The notes below the pieces were generated by a model. The model was not told the DNA's origin. It ran no database searches and saw nothing but the letters and a program-made list of their open reading frames with translations. Source: Streptococcus parasanguinis ATCC 15912 (GTDB lineage Bacteria > Bacillota > Bacilli > Lactobacillales > Streptococcaceae). From it: a stretch of 64,000 nucleotides of DNA. This document shows positions 55,415 through 64,000 of the stretch, in pieces. Made by a program: the position numbers and the translations under genes. Each line of letters opens with the position of its first letter. Positions within the stretch are counted from its first letter, which is position 1. The stretch is from positions 248,001 to 312,000 of the forward strand of contig NC_015678.1 of assembly GCF_000164675.2 (NCBI RefSeq), read 5' to 3'.

Positions 55415-56344
55415 ATGACCATATCAGTTGTAGTCCCATGTTTTAATGAAGAAGAATCGATTCCATTATTTTATCGAGAAATGGAACGTGTTCGGATGAA
55501 GATGGGAGAAAAGTTTGAATATATTTTTATAAATGATGGCTCTTCAGATGGTACACTATCCGTTCTTCGAAGGCTACATGTTACAGATTCAAATGTGCAC
55601 TACCTTTCTTTTTCTCGAAATTTTGGAAAAGAGGCTGCACTATACGCTGGACTTGAGCGTGCTAGTGGTGAATATGTGACGGTCATGGATGTAGATTTGC
55701 AGGACCCACCGGAGTTATTGATCGAAATGAAGCAGAAGTTGGAGGAACAGCCGGATTTAGACTGTGTCGGAACGAGACGCGTAACCCGTGATGGGGAACC
55801 ACCGATTCGCTCTTTCTTTGCACGGATGTTTTATAAATTGATCAATCATATTAGCCAAGTGGAAATGGTTGACGGAGCACGTGATTTCCGTTTGATGCGT
55901 CGCCCCATGGTTGATGCTATTATGGAGTTATCCGAGTACAATCGATTTTCAAAAGGGATTTTCGCCTGGGTTGGATTTGAGACAGAATACCTCGAATATA
56001 AAAATGTAGAGCGCGTGGCAGGAGAGACGTCTTGGAATTTTTGGTCCCTCTTCAAATACTCGATTGAAGGGATTGTCAATTTCTCAGATGCCCCACTAAA
56101 TATTGCTTTTATTGGTGGACTGTTATCTTGGATCTTGGCCTTTGTTATGATGGTTTTGATTGTGATTCGTACCTTGGTCTTTGGGGATCCTACTTCAGGT
56201 TGGCCATCCCTCATGACAGTGATTCTTTTCCTTGGGGGCTTCCAATTGCTAACTATTGGGATTTTAGGAAAATATATCGGTAAGATCTTCATGGAAACTA
56301 AGAAACGTCCAATTTATGTTATCAAAGAGAAAAGTGAAGAATGA
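55415..56344 (+). CDS. GtrB/CsbB-like polyprenyl-phosphate glycosyltransferase
   Basis: 309 residues. GT2 domain: VVVPCFNEEESIPLFY, FINDGSSDGTL, VMDVDLQDPPELL, and DGARDFRLMRR; then two C-terminal helices (about 228-255 and 265-290). This is the membrane-anchored GT2 type that makes undecaprenyl-phosphate-glucose or -GlcNAc. It is translationally coupled (ATGA) to the large membrane protein, a typical synthase/transferase pair. Confidence 0.88.
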   Translation: MTISVVVPCFNEEESIPLFYREMERVRMKMGEKFEYIFINDGSSDGTLSVLRRLHVTDSNVHYLSFSRNFGKEAALYAGLERASGEYVTVMDVDLQDPPELLIEMKQKLEEQPDLDCVGTRRVTRDGEPPIRSFFARMFYKLINHISQVEMVDGARDFRLMRRPMVDAIMELSEYNRFSKGIFAWVGFETEYLEYKNVERVAGETSWNFWSLFKYSIEGIVNFSDAPLNIAFIGGLLSWILAFVMMVLIVIRTLVFGDPTSGWPSLMTVILFLGGFQLLTIGILGKYIGKIFMETKKRPIYVIKEKSEE

Positions 56345-58242
56345 AGAATATCCTACCTATGAGTCTTGCTACTAAGCAAAAGATAGACAGATTTTACGAG
56401 GGAATTGATCGGCTCCTCGATAAAATCAATCAGTTGGATATGGTAAAAGGGATCCGCAGTTATATTGATCGGCTTATAGATGTTTTTAACCAAATCAGCA
56501 ATAAGTTGGTCTGTCTATTTCTAACCTCCTATGCGCTCATTTTTACATATGTATCTTTCAATCTGATCAATTTTCAAAGCCGCTCATATGACTATGTCTT
56601 TCATTTATCCCGCATTGTCGGCTTAGCAGAGTCCATTGAGCATTGGGATTTACTCCCCAATCTGAATTTTTTATTTGCGTTCGGTACGGGATATGCTTCT
56701 CCTATGTTTTATGGCAATTGGCAGTTTTATCCGTCAGCCATCGTTTATATGATGACCAACAATGGAAATCTTGCTTATTCTATATTTGCATTTTTGATCA
56801 CTCTTTGTACAAGCCTAACAAGTTATATTGTTATTTCAAAAATAGTAAAAAATAAGGTGACTGGTATAGTAGTGGCCTTGACCATTCCTTGTTATTACAC
56901 CTTATTTGGTTTTGGAATGACCATGGTAGTGCCACTTGTCCCAATTCTTATTTATTCTATTTATCGAGTGCTCTACTTAAACAAAAAGAACCCTCTCTAT
57001 TTAGGGATTGTAGTAGCGCTTTTAATTCAAACCCATATTTTATCAACGATCATATTAGCAATCTTTTCTGCGGTATTATTGTTATTAAATTATAAAAGGC
57101 TCACACTGGAAAAGATTATCTCTTTTGTATTTTCTATCTTGTTTGCCTTATGTTTGTCGGCAGGATACATTTTTCAATATCTGGAACAAGTTTCATCACA
57201 AAAATTTTTCTTCACATGGACAGCGAGAAATTTTCCTGTCAATGTGAAAGATACTTTTTTGGTTCCTTTTCCATTTCAAGCAGATCGATATGGTTTTTAT
57301 AAACCTTTCACACCATTAGAGTGGCCGATCCATCAATTCGTACGAGATGGCCTATTCTATGCGAGTATGATGGTGATCTTATTTTATCGCCGTCTAGGGA
57401 GTTTAAGTAAAACCATATTTTGGACTTGTTGGATCTTATATTTTTCTGCAACGAGTCTTCTGCCTTGGAATTCCGTATTGAAATACACTTTTTTAGGGAG
57501 TATGCAGTATTCAGGGCGCCTATTGTTTTTCATTCCCCTCTTGTTCCTATTCTTTCTTGCTGTTACAAATAGAAATGGATTTTTCTCTATTGTCTTATGC
57601 ATCTTGAGTTTAACTTTCTATTTCAATCATGTTGTTCCTCAATTTGATACATCCTCAAAAAACTATAAACAAATGCGGGACGATAATAAAAAGAATGAAA
57701 AATTACTGAAATCAGTATATAAAGGTGACAAATCAAAATATATCGATCCTGTAGGTGATGAATATTATAATCTTGATATCAATAACCAAGATATACGCTT
57801 ACCACAATTTACAGAATTTCAAACAGCTAAGGATGTAAAAATATCAACTATTAAAAAGAGATACAATCTTTTAGAATTCGATATAGAGGTTCCTGATGAT
57901 AAAAAAGAAACAACTATTTCCATACCAATGATATGGTACAAAGGATACCGCGCAGAATATTCTATGGGGGCTGAAGGTTCTCAACCTGTGTTGAAACAGC
58001 GTGCTTTTACCGAATCAGAATTAAAAGAAAATAAAAAAGATCGAAAACCAACTGTCTCAGAAAAAGTTTTAAATGATGGTAAAATTTATTTATCTATTCG
58101 AAATTCTGGCCATGTCAAAGTTTCTTATCACAAGACATTTATACAGTATCTTGGTTTCATGATAGAATGGATCTCTTGGATACTGGTATTCTTTATTTTT
58201 AAGCAAAAGTATTCAAAAAATAAGGAGCAATTCCCATCTTAA
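56341..58242 (+). CDS. Large polytopic membrane protein, probable GT-C glycosyltransferase
   Basis: 633 residues with about eleven to thirteen helices and a soluble C-terminal domain (about residues 440-605). The first extracellular loop contains SYDYVFHLSRIVGLAES, an acidic/His motif like those of GT-C and YfhO-like enzymes. It is coupled to the GtrB-like synthase and would use its product to decorate a surface glycan. S. mutans SccM/SccP-type enzymes provide a precedent for the arrangement. No sequence match is claimed. Confidence 0.75.
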   Translation: MKNILPMSLATKQKIDRFYEGIDRLLDKINQLDMVKGIRSYIDRLIDVFNQISNKLVCLFLTSYALIFTYVSFNLINFQSRSYDYVFHLSRIVGLAESIEHWDLLPNLNFLFAFGTGYASPMFYGNWQFYPSAIVYMMTNNGNLAYSIFAFLITLCTSLTSYIVISKIVKNKVTGIVVALTIPCYYTLFGFGMTMVVPLVPILIYSIYRVLYLNKKNPLYLGIVVALLIQTHILSTIILAIFSAVLLLLNYKRLTLEKIISFVFSILFALCLSAGYIFQYLEQVSSQKFFFTWTARNFPVNVKDTFLVPFPFQADRYGFYKPFTPLEWPIHQFVRDGLFYASMMVILFYRRLGSLSKTIFWTCWILYFSATSLLPWNSVLKYTFLGSMQYSGRLLFFIPLLFLFFLAVTNRNGFFSIVLCILSLTFYFNHVVPQFDTSSKNYKQMRDDNKKNEKLLKSVYKGDKSKYIDPVGDEYYNLDINNQDIRLPQFTEFQTAKDVKISTIKKRYNLLEFDIEVPDDKKETTISIPMIWYKGYRAEYSMGAEGSQPVLKQRAFTESELKENKKDRKPTVSEKVLNDGKIYLSIRNSGHVKVSYHKTFIQYLGFMIEWISWILVFFIFKQKYSKNKEQFPS

Positions 58243-58268
58243 AAAGCAGAAAACTTCTGCTTTTTTTG
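58241..58268 (+). terminator. Terminator before rmlD
   Basis: AAAAAGCAGAA, loop AAC, TTCTGCTTTTT plus further T. Confidence 0.9.
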
Positions 58269-58275
58269 CTATAAT
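58267..58275 (+). promoter_or_regulatory. rmlD extended -10 promoter
   Basis: TGC-TATAAT overlapping the end of the preceding terminator, 33 bp upstream of the rmlD start. Confidence 0.6.
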
Positions 58276-58307
58276 GATAGGGAAAAAGCAATTGAAAGGA
58301 ATTTATC

Positions 58308-59159
58308 ATGATTTTAATTACAGGAGCGAATGGTCAACTTGGAACAGAGCTTCGCCATTTGTTAGACGAACGAAATGAAGAATATGTAGCTGTTGATGTA
58401 GCTGAAATGGACATCACAAATGCAGAAAAAGTAGATGAGGTATTCGCAGAAGTGAAACCAACCCTAGTCTACCACTGTGCTGCCTACACAGCTGTTGATG
58501 CTGCTGAAGATGAAGGAAAAGAGTTGGACTATGCCATCAATGTGACTGGTACAGAAAATGTAGCAAAAGCGTCTGAAAAACATGGTGCAACCTTGGTTTA
58601 TATCTCAACCGACTACGTTTTTGATGGGAAAAAACCGGTGGGACAAGAATGGGAAGTAGACGATCAACCAGATCCTCAAACAGAGTACGGTCGTACCAAA
58701 CGTATGGGGGAAGAATTGGTTGAGAAGCATGTGTCTAACTTCTATATCATCCGAACAGCTTGGGTCTTTGGAAACTACGGTAAGAACTTTGTCTTCACGA
58801 TGCAAAACCTTGCAAAGACTCACAAAACACTTACAGTCGTTAATGACCAACATGGTCGTCCAACCTGGACCCGTACTCTTGCAGAGTTTATGACTTATTT
58901 GGCTGAAAATCGTAAAGATTATGGTTATTACCACTTGTCTAACGATGCGAAAGAAGATACAACTTGGTATGACTTTGCAGTTGAGATCCTCAAAGATACG
59001 GATGTTGAAGTGAAGCCAGTGGATTCTAGCCAATTCCCAGCTAAGGCGAAACGCCCACTGAACTCTACAATGAGCTTGGCTAAGGCTAAGGCCACAGGAT
59101 TCGTCATTCCAACTTGGCAAGATGCCTTGAAAGAGTTCTATAAACAAGAAGTGAAATAA
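58308..59159 (+). CDS. rmlD: dTDP-4-dehydrorhamnose reductase
   Basis: 283 residues. NADPH motif ITGANGQLG at the start, STDYVFDG, and the catalytic YGRTK (Tyr-x3-Lys). It makes dTDP-L-rhamnose, the donor for the Rgp rhamnosyltransferases, and is the GacA equivalent. It has its own promoter, and a weak hairpin follows. Confidence 0.95.
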   Translation: MILITGANGQLGTELRHLLDERNEEYVAVDVAEMDITNAEKVDEVFAEVKPTLVYHCAAYTAVDAAEDEGKELDYAINVTGTENVAKASEKHGATLVYISTDYVFDGKKPVGQEWEVDDQPDPQTEYGRTKRMGEELVEKHVSNFYIIRTAWVFGNYGKNFVFTMQNLAKTHKTLTVVNDQHGRPTWTRTLAEFMTYLAENRKDYGYYHLSNDAKEDTTWYDFAVEILKDTDVEVKPVDSSQFPAKAKRPLNSTMSLAKAKATGFVIPTWQDALKEFYKQEVK

Positions 59160-59169
59160 GATCAAAAAG

Positions 59170-59194
59170 AAGCGGCTCTAAAGGGTCGCTTTTC
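59170..59194 (+). terminator. Weak terminator between rmlD and rgpA
   Basis: AAGCGGC, loop of 8, GTCGCTT then TTT. A -10 TATAAT follows at 59227-59232. Confidence 0.5.
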
Positions 59195-59266
59195 TGTTTG
59201 TATTAGGCAAAAAGCCTAGAAAATGGTATAATTAAATAGACTGTGAATGATTTGAAAGGGAACTCT

Positions 59267-60415
59267 ATGCAACATGTTTTTATTATCGGAAGTCGTGGGC
59301 TTCCGGCTCAATATGGCGGTTTTGAGACTTTTGTGGACCAATTGGTTTCGCATCAAGTGTCTTCAGATATCCAATACCATGTTGCCTGCCTTTCTAATGA
59401 TCAAGCTTATCAACATTTTGACTACAAGGGTGTCGATTGTTTTACCATTAAAGCCCCTAAGCTTGGGCCTGCGCGTGTCATTGCCTATGATATGATGGCC
59501 ATCAACTACGCCTTGAAGCTTATTAAGAAACAAGGAATTGAACAGCCGATTTTTTATGTCTTGGGCAATACAATCGGAGCCTTTGTGGCGCCTTTTGCGC
59601 GTAAGATCCATAAGATGGGTGGTCGATTCTATATCAATCCAGATGGACTGGAGTGGAAGCGGGCCAAGTGGGCTAAACCGATCCAAGCCTATCTCAAGTA
59701 TTCTGAAAAGATCATGACGCGCCACGCTGACTTGGTAATTTCAGACAACCCAGGTATTGAGTCCTATATCAAGGAAGCCTACCCTTGGTCTAAGACGACC
59801 TATATTGCCTATGGAACGGACTTATCTCCGACCAGCCTAAATAGTCAGGATAGGAAGGTCCGAGAATTCTATCACAAGTGGCAGACACAAGAGAAAAACT
59901 ATTACCTAATTTTGGGCCGCTTTGTCCCAGAAAATAATTATGAGACCGCCATTCGTGAATTTATGACCTCTTCAACCAAGCGGGATTTGGTGATTATTTG
60001 TAACCAGGAAGGCAATCCTTATTTTGAGGAGCTCCGAGCTCGAACTGGATTTGATCAGGATCCTCGTGTTAAGTTTGTAGGAACGGTTTATGATCAAGAC
60101 CTTTTGAAGTATATCCGTAAAGGAGCCTTTGCCTATATCCATGGTCATGAAGTGGGCGGGACCAATCCTGGTCTCCTAGAGGCTCTTGCCCAGACGGATC
60201 TGAATTTAGTTTTAGGGGTCTCCTTTAACCAAACGGTCGCTAAGGACACGGCTCAATATTGGACTAAAGAAACTGGGAATTTGGCACATTTGATTGATCA
60301 GGTTGATTCTTTAGAAGATGTATCTGAATGGGGTCAACGAGCCAAGGCCAATATGAAACAAAACTTTACCTGGGAAAAAATTGTAGGTGAGTACGAGGAA
60401 TTATTCTTATCATGA
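59267..60415 (+). CDS. rgpA: Rhamnosyltransferase RgpA/GacB-type (GT4-like)
   Basis: 382 residues from ATG 59267, behind GAAAGGG; an ATG at 59243 is nearer the promoter and less family-like. IIGSRGLPAQYGGFETFVDQ at residues 6-25 is the hallmark of the GacB/RgpA family, followed by a GT-B fold with LILGRFVPENN and HGHEVGGTNPGLLEALAQ (nucleotide-sugar site). It adds the first L-rhamnose to GlcNAc-PP-undecaprenol. Coupled to rgpB by ATGA overlap. Confidence 0.92.
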   Translation: MQHVFIIGSRGLPAQYGGFETFVDQLVSHQVSSDIQYHVACLSNDQAYQHFDYKGVDCFTIKAPKLGPARVIAYDMMAINYALKLIKKQGIEQPIFYVLGNTIGAFVAPFARKIHKMGGRFYINPDGLEWKRAKWAKPIQAYLKYSEKIMTRHADLVISDNPGIESYIKEAYPWSKTTYIAYGTDLSPTSLNSQDRKVREFYHKWQTQEKNYYLILGRFVPENNYETAIREFMTSSTKRDLVIICNQEGNPYFEELRARTGFDQDPRVKFVGTVYDQDLLKYIRKGAFAYIHGHEVGGTNPGLLEALAQTDLNLVLGVSFNQTVAKDTAQYWTKETGNLAHLIDQVDSLEDVSEWGQRAKANMKQNFTWEKIVGEYEELFLS

Positions 60416-61353
60416 AAGTAAATATCTTGTTGTCCACCTATAATGGTGAACAGTATCTAAAAGAGCAGGTTAAAAGTATCCAAGACCAGACTTATCAAGA
60501 CTGGCAACTCTTGATTCGAGATGATGGGTCAAGAGATGGTACGGTGAAGATTATTCAAGAGTTGGTGGCCCAGGATGAGCGCATTCGCTTTATCAACCAG
60601 GGAGCTATCGAAAATCTCGGTGTCATCAAGAGCTTCCATGCCCTCTTGAAATATGAAGAAGCAGATTTCTATTGTTTTAGTGACCAAGATGATGTCTGGT
60701 TACCAGACAAGATTGCTCTTCAGGTAGCAGAAGCAGAGAAGCATCCTCAAGAAGAGCCTTTGCTGGTCTACACAGATTTAAAAGTGGTCGATGAAAACTT
60801 GAATGTTCAGCATGAAAGCATGATTCGTACCCAGTCTGATCATGCCAATACCGAACTGATTCAAGAGTTGACGGAAAATACGGTAACTGGTGGGGTAGCC
60901 ATGATTAACCACGTTCTGGCGGAGTTATGGACAGGTCAAGAAAAACATGCGCTCCTTATGCATGATTGGTATTTGGCCTTGTTAGCAACTGCCTTTGGGA
61001 AGCTCATCTATATCGATCAACCAACAGAATTGTACCGTCAGCACAGTAGCAATGTTCTGGGGGCTCGTACCCTCAGAAAACGGGTTAAAAATTGGATTCG
61101 ACCCCATGTGCTGTTTGCCAAGTATTGGAATCTCATAGAGTCTAGTCAAGAACAAGCAAAAAATCTATTGGATCTGCCTGTCAGTTCCCAAACTAAAGAA
61201 ATTATTGAAAACTTTGTCACCATTATGGATGTTCCACTAAAAGAACGTCTGAGACGGATTCGTCAGTATGGTTATCGGAAGAACCGGGCTTTTCACACCT
61301 TTGTGTTTACCAGCTTGATTCTGACAAAGTTTGCATATCGAGGTAAAAAATAA
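60412..61353 (+). CDS. rgpB: Rhamnosyltransferase RgpB (GT2)
   Basis: 313 residues. NILLSTYNGEQYLKEQV, IRDDGSRDGT and the DxD-containing CFSDQDDVWLPDK. The C-terminal region contains HDWYLALLATAFG and YRQHSSNVLG, as in RgpB/GacC. It extends the rhamnan primer on the cytoplasmic side. Its stop codon overlaps the ATG of rgpC (TAATG). Confidence 0.92.
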   Translation: MKVNILLSTYNGEQYLKEQVKSIQDQTYQDWQLLIRDDGSRDGTVKIIQELVAQDERIRFINQGAIENLGVIKSFHALLKYEEADFYCFSDQDDVWLPDKIALQVAEAEKHPQEEPLLVYTDLKVVDENLNVQHESMIRTQSDHANTELIQELTENTVTGGVAMINHVLAELWTGQEKHALLMHDWYLALLATAFGKLIYIDQPTELYRQHSSNVLGARTLRKRVKNWIRPHVLFAKYWNLIESSQEQAKNLLDLPVSSQTKEIIENFVTIMDVPLKERLRRIRQYGYRKNRAFHTFVFTSLILTKFAYRGKK

Positions 61354-62159
61354 TGTTTGACGTTTTTAGTCAGAAAAATCGAATTTTATTAAGAGAATTA
61401 ATCAAAACAGACTTTAAATTACGTTACCAAGGATCAGCAATCGGTTATCTTTGGTCGATTTTAAAGCCCCTGATGACTTTTACGATCATGTATATTGTCT
61501 TCATCCGATTCTTACGCTTGGGTGGAGATGTGCCCCATTTCCCAGTTGCCCTCTTGTTGGCCAATGTAATCTGGGGCTTCTTCTCAGAAGCAACATCCAT
61601 GGGGATGGTGTCGATTGTTAGTCGAGGTGACTTGTTGCGGAAGTTGAATTTCTCCAAACATATCATTGTCTTGTCTGCGATTTCAGGAGCAGCCATCAAC
61701 TTTGTCATTAACCTTGTAGTGGTCTTGATTTTTTCATTCTTTAATGGGGTGACATTCTCTTGGACAGCCTTGATGGTCATTCCGTTGTTCTTTGAGTTAT
61801 TCTTGATGGCGACAGGATGCGCACTGATCTTAGCGACATTTTTTGTTCGTTTCCGCGATCTTGGACAAGTCTGGGAAGTACTCCTGCAAGCCGGCTTGTA
61901 TGCGACGCCAATTATCTATCCGATTACCTTTATTGCAGACCGCAATCCATGGGCTGCTAAGTTGGTCATGATGAATCCTTTGGCTCAAATTATTCAAGAC
62001 ATGCGTTACTTTTTGATTGATAAGGCCAACACCCCTGTCTGGCTTTTGGTGGAAAATAAGTTCTTGGTTTTGATTCCTTATGTTTTACCAATTCTTATTT
62101 TTGTCGCTGGCTTTGCTTACTTTAACAAACATGCTAAGAAATTTGCGGAGATTCTCTAA
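61353..62159 (+). CDS. rgpC: Polysaccharide ABC exporter permease RgpC (Wzm-like)
   Basis: 268 residues, six helices, with the ABC-2 polysaccharide exporter signature (LRYQGSAIGYLWSILKPLMTF near the N-terminus and RFRDLGQVWEVLLQAGLYAT later). It exports lipid-linked rhamnan with RgpD. Its stop overlaps the rgpD ATG by one base. Confidence 0.95.
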   Translation: MFDVFSQKNRILLRELIKTDFKLRYQGSAIGYLWSILKPLMTFTIMYIVFIRFLRLGGDVPHFPVALLLANVIWGFFSEATSMGMVSIVSRGDLLRKLNFSKHIIVLSAISGAAINFVINLVVVLIFSFFNGVTFSWTALMVIPLFFELFLMATGCALILATFFVRFRDLGQVWEVLLQAGLYATPIIYPITFIADRNPWAAKLVMMNPLAQIIQDMRYFLIDKANTPVWLLVENKFLVLIPYVLPILIFVAGFAYFNKHAKKFAEIL

Positions 62160-63358
62160 TGACAGATAAACAAATTGCAGTAAAAGTAGACCATGTCAGC
62201 AAGTACTTTAAGTTGCCAACAGAGGCAACTAATAGTCTTCGAACTGCCTTGGTCAATCGCTTCAAAGGAATCAAAGGATACAAAGAACAACATGTTCTTA
62301 AGGATATTTCTTTTGAAGTAGAAAAAGGTGATTTTTTCGGGATCCTCGGTCGAAATGGTTCTGGAAAATCGACTCTCTTGAAAATTATTTCTGAAATCTA
62401 TGTGCCAGAAAAAGGTACCGTAACTATTGATGGGAAACTGGTGTCCTTTATCGAGCTTGGAGTAGGCTTTAACCCAGAACTGACAGGTCGAGAAAATGTC
62501 TATATGAACGGGGCCATGCTTGGCTTTTCAACAGCTGAAATTGATGCCATGTACGATGATATCGTAGACTTCGCCGAGTTGCATGAATTCATGAATCAGA
62601 AGCTTAAGAACTACTCATCAGGCATGCAGGTTCGTCTGGCATTTTCGGTCGCGATTAAGGCCCAAGGCGATATCTTGATTTTGGATGAGGTTCTCGCAGT
62701 AGGAGATGAGGCCTTCCAGCGCAAGTGTAATGATTACTTCCAAGAGCGCAAGAAATCAGGGAAAACCACGATTCTGGTTACCCATGATATGGGAGCCGTT
62801 AAGAAATATTGTAACAAGGCTGTTTTGATTGAAAATGGTTTGGTGAAGGCAATTGGTGACCCCTTTGATGTTTCTGATCAATATAGTTTTGACAACTTGG
62901 AATCGAATTCACATCATGGAAATGAAGATGAGGGCCTTGTTACAACGGAAGTTGAAGGTTTCACAGCTAAATTACTTTCTCCTAAGAAAGTAACTCCTGA
63001 TGATGAGGTGGTTATTGAGTTTTCATTTGATCTATTAGATGATTCTGTGAATCCACATATAGCCTTTTCATTTGTTGATATTTCTACTGGAAATGGACTG
63101 TATAACGATAATTCCATGGATATTCCATTATCCGGTATCGGTGCTAAAAAAATCACCTATAAATGTAAGTTGCCGTACTTTAATCATGTGAAATTAAGAC
63201 TAGTAGCATTTTTAAGAGACGAAAATCAAGAAAACTTAGCAATATTGTCGACAACGAACCCTCCAGTCTTTTCAATTGATCGGATTGTGGATCGAACAAA
63301 TCGTTCGGAGTTGGATTCTTCTACTGGATTGTTAATTCGTCAAGGCAAGTGGGAATAA
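62159..63358 (+). CDS. rgpD: Polysaccharide ABC exporter ATPase RgpD (Wzt-like)
   Basis: 399 residues. Walker A GRNGSGKST, the Wzt-type signature NYSSGMQVRLAFSVA, Walker B ILILDEVLAVGD and the H-loop VTHD. Residues about 255-385 are a Wzt-C-like beta-sandwich domain that in relatives recognises the glycan end. The C-terminal part is visibly more AT-rich than the ATPase domain, as expected for a faster-evolving, glycan-specific domain. Confidence 0.94.
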   Translation: MTDKQIAVKVDHVSKYFKLPTEATNSLRTALVNRFKGIKGYKEQHVLKDISFEVEKGDFFGILGRNGSGKSTLLKIISEIYVPEKGTVTIDGKLVSFIELGVGFNPELTGRENVYMNGAMLGFSTAEIDAMYDDIVDFAELHEFMNQKLKNYSSGMQVRLAFSVAIKAQGDILILDEVLAVGDEAFQRKCNDYFQERKKSGKTTILVTHDMGAVKKYCNKAVLIENGLVKAIGDPFDVSDQYSFDNLESNSHHGNEDEGLVTTEVEGFTAKLLSPKKVTPDDEVVIEFSFDLLDDSVNPHIAFSFVDISTGNGLYNDNSMDIPLSGIGAKKITYKCKLPYFNHVKLRLVAFLRDENQENLAILSTTNPPVFSIDRIVDRTNRSELDSSTGLLIRQGKWE

Positions 63359-63377
63359 TTTCTTTGGTATAGGCTAT

Positions 63378-64000
63378 GAAAATTTTATTTGTATCTCCTG
63401 TTGGAGCCATGTTTAGTGGAGCAGAAGTATCGATTGTGAACTTAATGAAATTGTTGGTTCAGCAAGGTCACGAAGTTTATAATGCGATACCGGATAATGC
63501 TCCACACATTGATAAAGACTATCTCCGTCATATGGATACAACTGGAATTAAACTATTTCAGTTAAAAACCAATCAGTGGTGGTGGCCTGAGTCTAAAACG
63601 CTGGATATTTCGGATTTAGAAATCCAAGCTTCTCAACAAAAGAATATTGAGGAAGTAAGAGAAATCATTCAGAACGAACAGATCGAACTGGTTATTTCGA
63701 ATACAGTCAATGTTTTTCAGGGAGCCTTTGCAGCTGCATGTGAAAATGTCAGACATTTTTATATTATTCATGAATTTCCTTTTGGCGAGTTTGGCTATTA
63801 TAAGGAGCTAATTCCTTTAATTGATGATTTGTCTGATAAAATTTTTGTAGTCGAAGGGGAATTGTACCAGACTCTAACGAATTATTTTACGACTGATAAA
63901 TTGATTCCCTTTATTCCCTATACAGAAGTTCAAGCGCATCCTCTAAAGAATTCTACTATTTCTCGTTTTGTATCCATTGGTGGAATTAATGAACGGAAAA
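63378..64000 (+). CDS. Glycosyltransferase, N-terminal part (gene continues past the window)
   Basis: Open to the last base; 207 codons visible. It begins ATG AAA ATT with sequence KILFVSPVGAMFSGAEVSIV and NLMKLLVQQGHEVYNA, a GT4/GT-B N-terminal donor-binding pattern (GGAE-like loop). VISNTVNVFQGAFA and FYIIHEFPFGEFG follow. It lies 19 bp after rgpD, where S. mutans and group A streptococcus have further rhamnan polymerising or modifying transferases. The exact identity cannot be fixed from the fragment. Confidence 0.8.

Overview
The window is a chromosomal segment of a low-GC Gram-positive coccus, almost certainly an oral viridans Streptococcus of the mitis/sanguinis/parasanguinis kind. The evidence is the CiaR/CiaH pair, the tmRNA tag AKNNNSYALAA, a duplicated pstB, MntE-like and Spx proteins closely resembling pneumococcal ones, and a rhamnan (Rgp/Gac type) cell wall polysaccharide cluster. 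I cannot fix the species from sequence alone. No phage, insertion sequence with a transposase, or CRISPR array is visible.

Layout. 1-5.7 kb: the end of whiA, a thioredoxin-reductase-like ferredoxin-NADP reductase, rpsU, mscL, the dnaG-rpoD pair and a MIP18-family Fe-S protein. 5.8-7.3 kb: an ABC ATPase/permease pair. 7.4-14.5 kb: tmRNA, tRNA-Ser(GGA), dnaE, pfkA, pyk and a signal-peptidase-like gene that lacks the catalytic dyad. 14.6-18.2 kb: a polar amino acid ABC uptake operon and a convergent Mn efflux gene. 18.3-27.1 kb: pcrA, a DUF2130 protein, an acetyltransferase, an alpha/beta hydrolase, an RclA-like oxidoreductase, truB and ribF. 27.4-30.1 kb: spx, a UPF0223 gene, an inositol-monophosphatase-like gene and an rRNA m5C methyltransferase. 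30.2-37.9 kb: pstS-pstC-pstA-pstB1-pstB2-phoU, then pepN.

38.1-43.3 kb is an accessory stretch. It holds a LytTR-type two-component system divergent from an ABC-2 exporter, with a two-repeat 21-bp-period regulator site between them, a possible 24-codon peptide gene, a BirA-controlled bioY, and a single-pass protein with a Gly/Gln/Pro-rich tail just upstream of ciaRH. 43.4-49.4 kb: ciaRH, a glyoxalase-family gene, a PgdA-like deacetylase whose promoter predicts a leaderless mRNA, a short DEAD-box-type helicase and a Gfo/Idh/MocA oxidoreductase.

49.6-64 kb is a cell wall polysaccharide locus: galE; a GacI-J-K-like side-chain module (polyprenyl-phosphate sugar synthase, DUF2304 helper, flippase) plus a glycosyltransferase and a DUF2142 membrane protein; a second GtrB-like synthase with a GT-C-like membrane protein; then rmlD, rgpA, rgpB, rgpC, rgpD and a glycosyltransferase running off the end. 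The genes would build a rhamnan backbone inside the cell, export it by RgpCD, and decorate it outside from undecaprenyl-phosphate sugars.

The most unusual material is non-coding. There are three same-orientation copies of an exactly 175-bp triple-hairpin repeat (20784-20958, 27045-27219, 37866-38040). There are also two longer elements with terminal inverted repeats (16780-16917 and 20696-20980) whose stems covary between copies and whose interior carries an exchangeable terminator module; in the second element that module is the 175-bp repeat. One repeat copy supplies the last codons and the stop codon of ribF.
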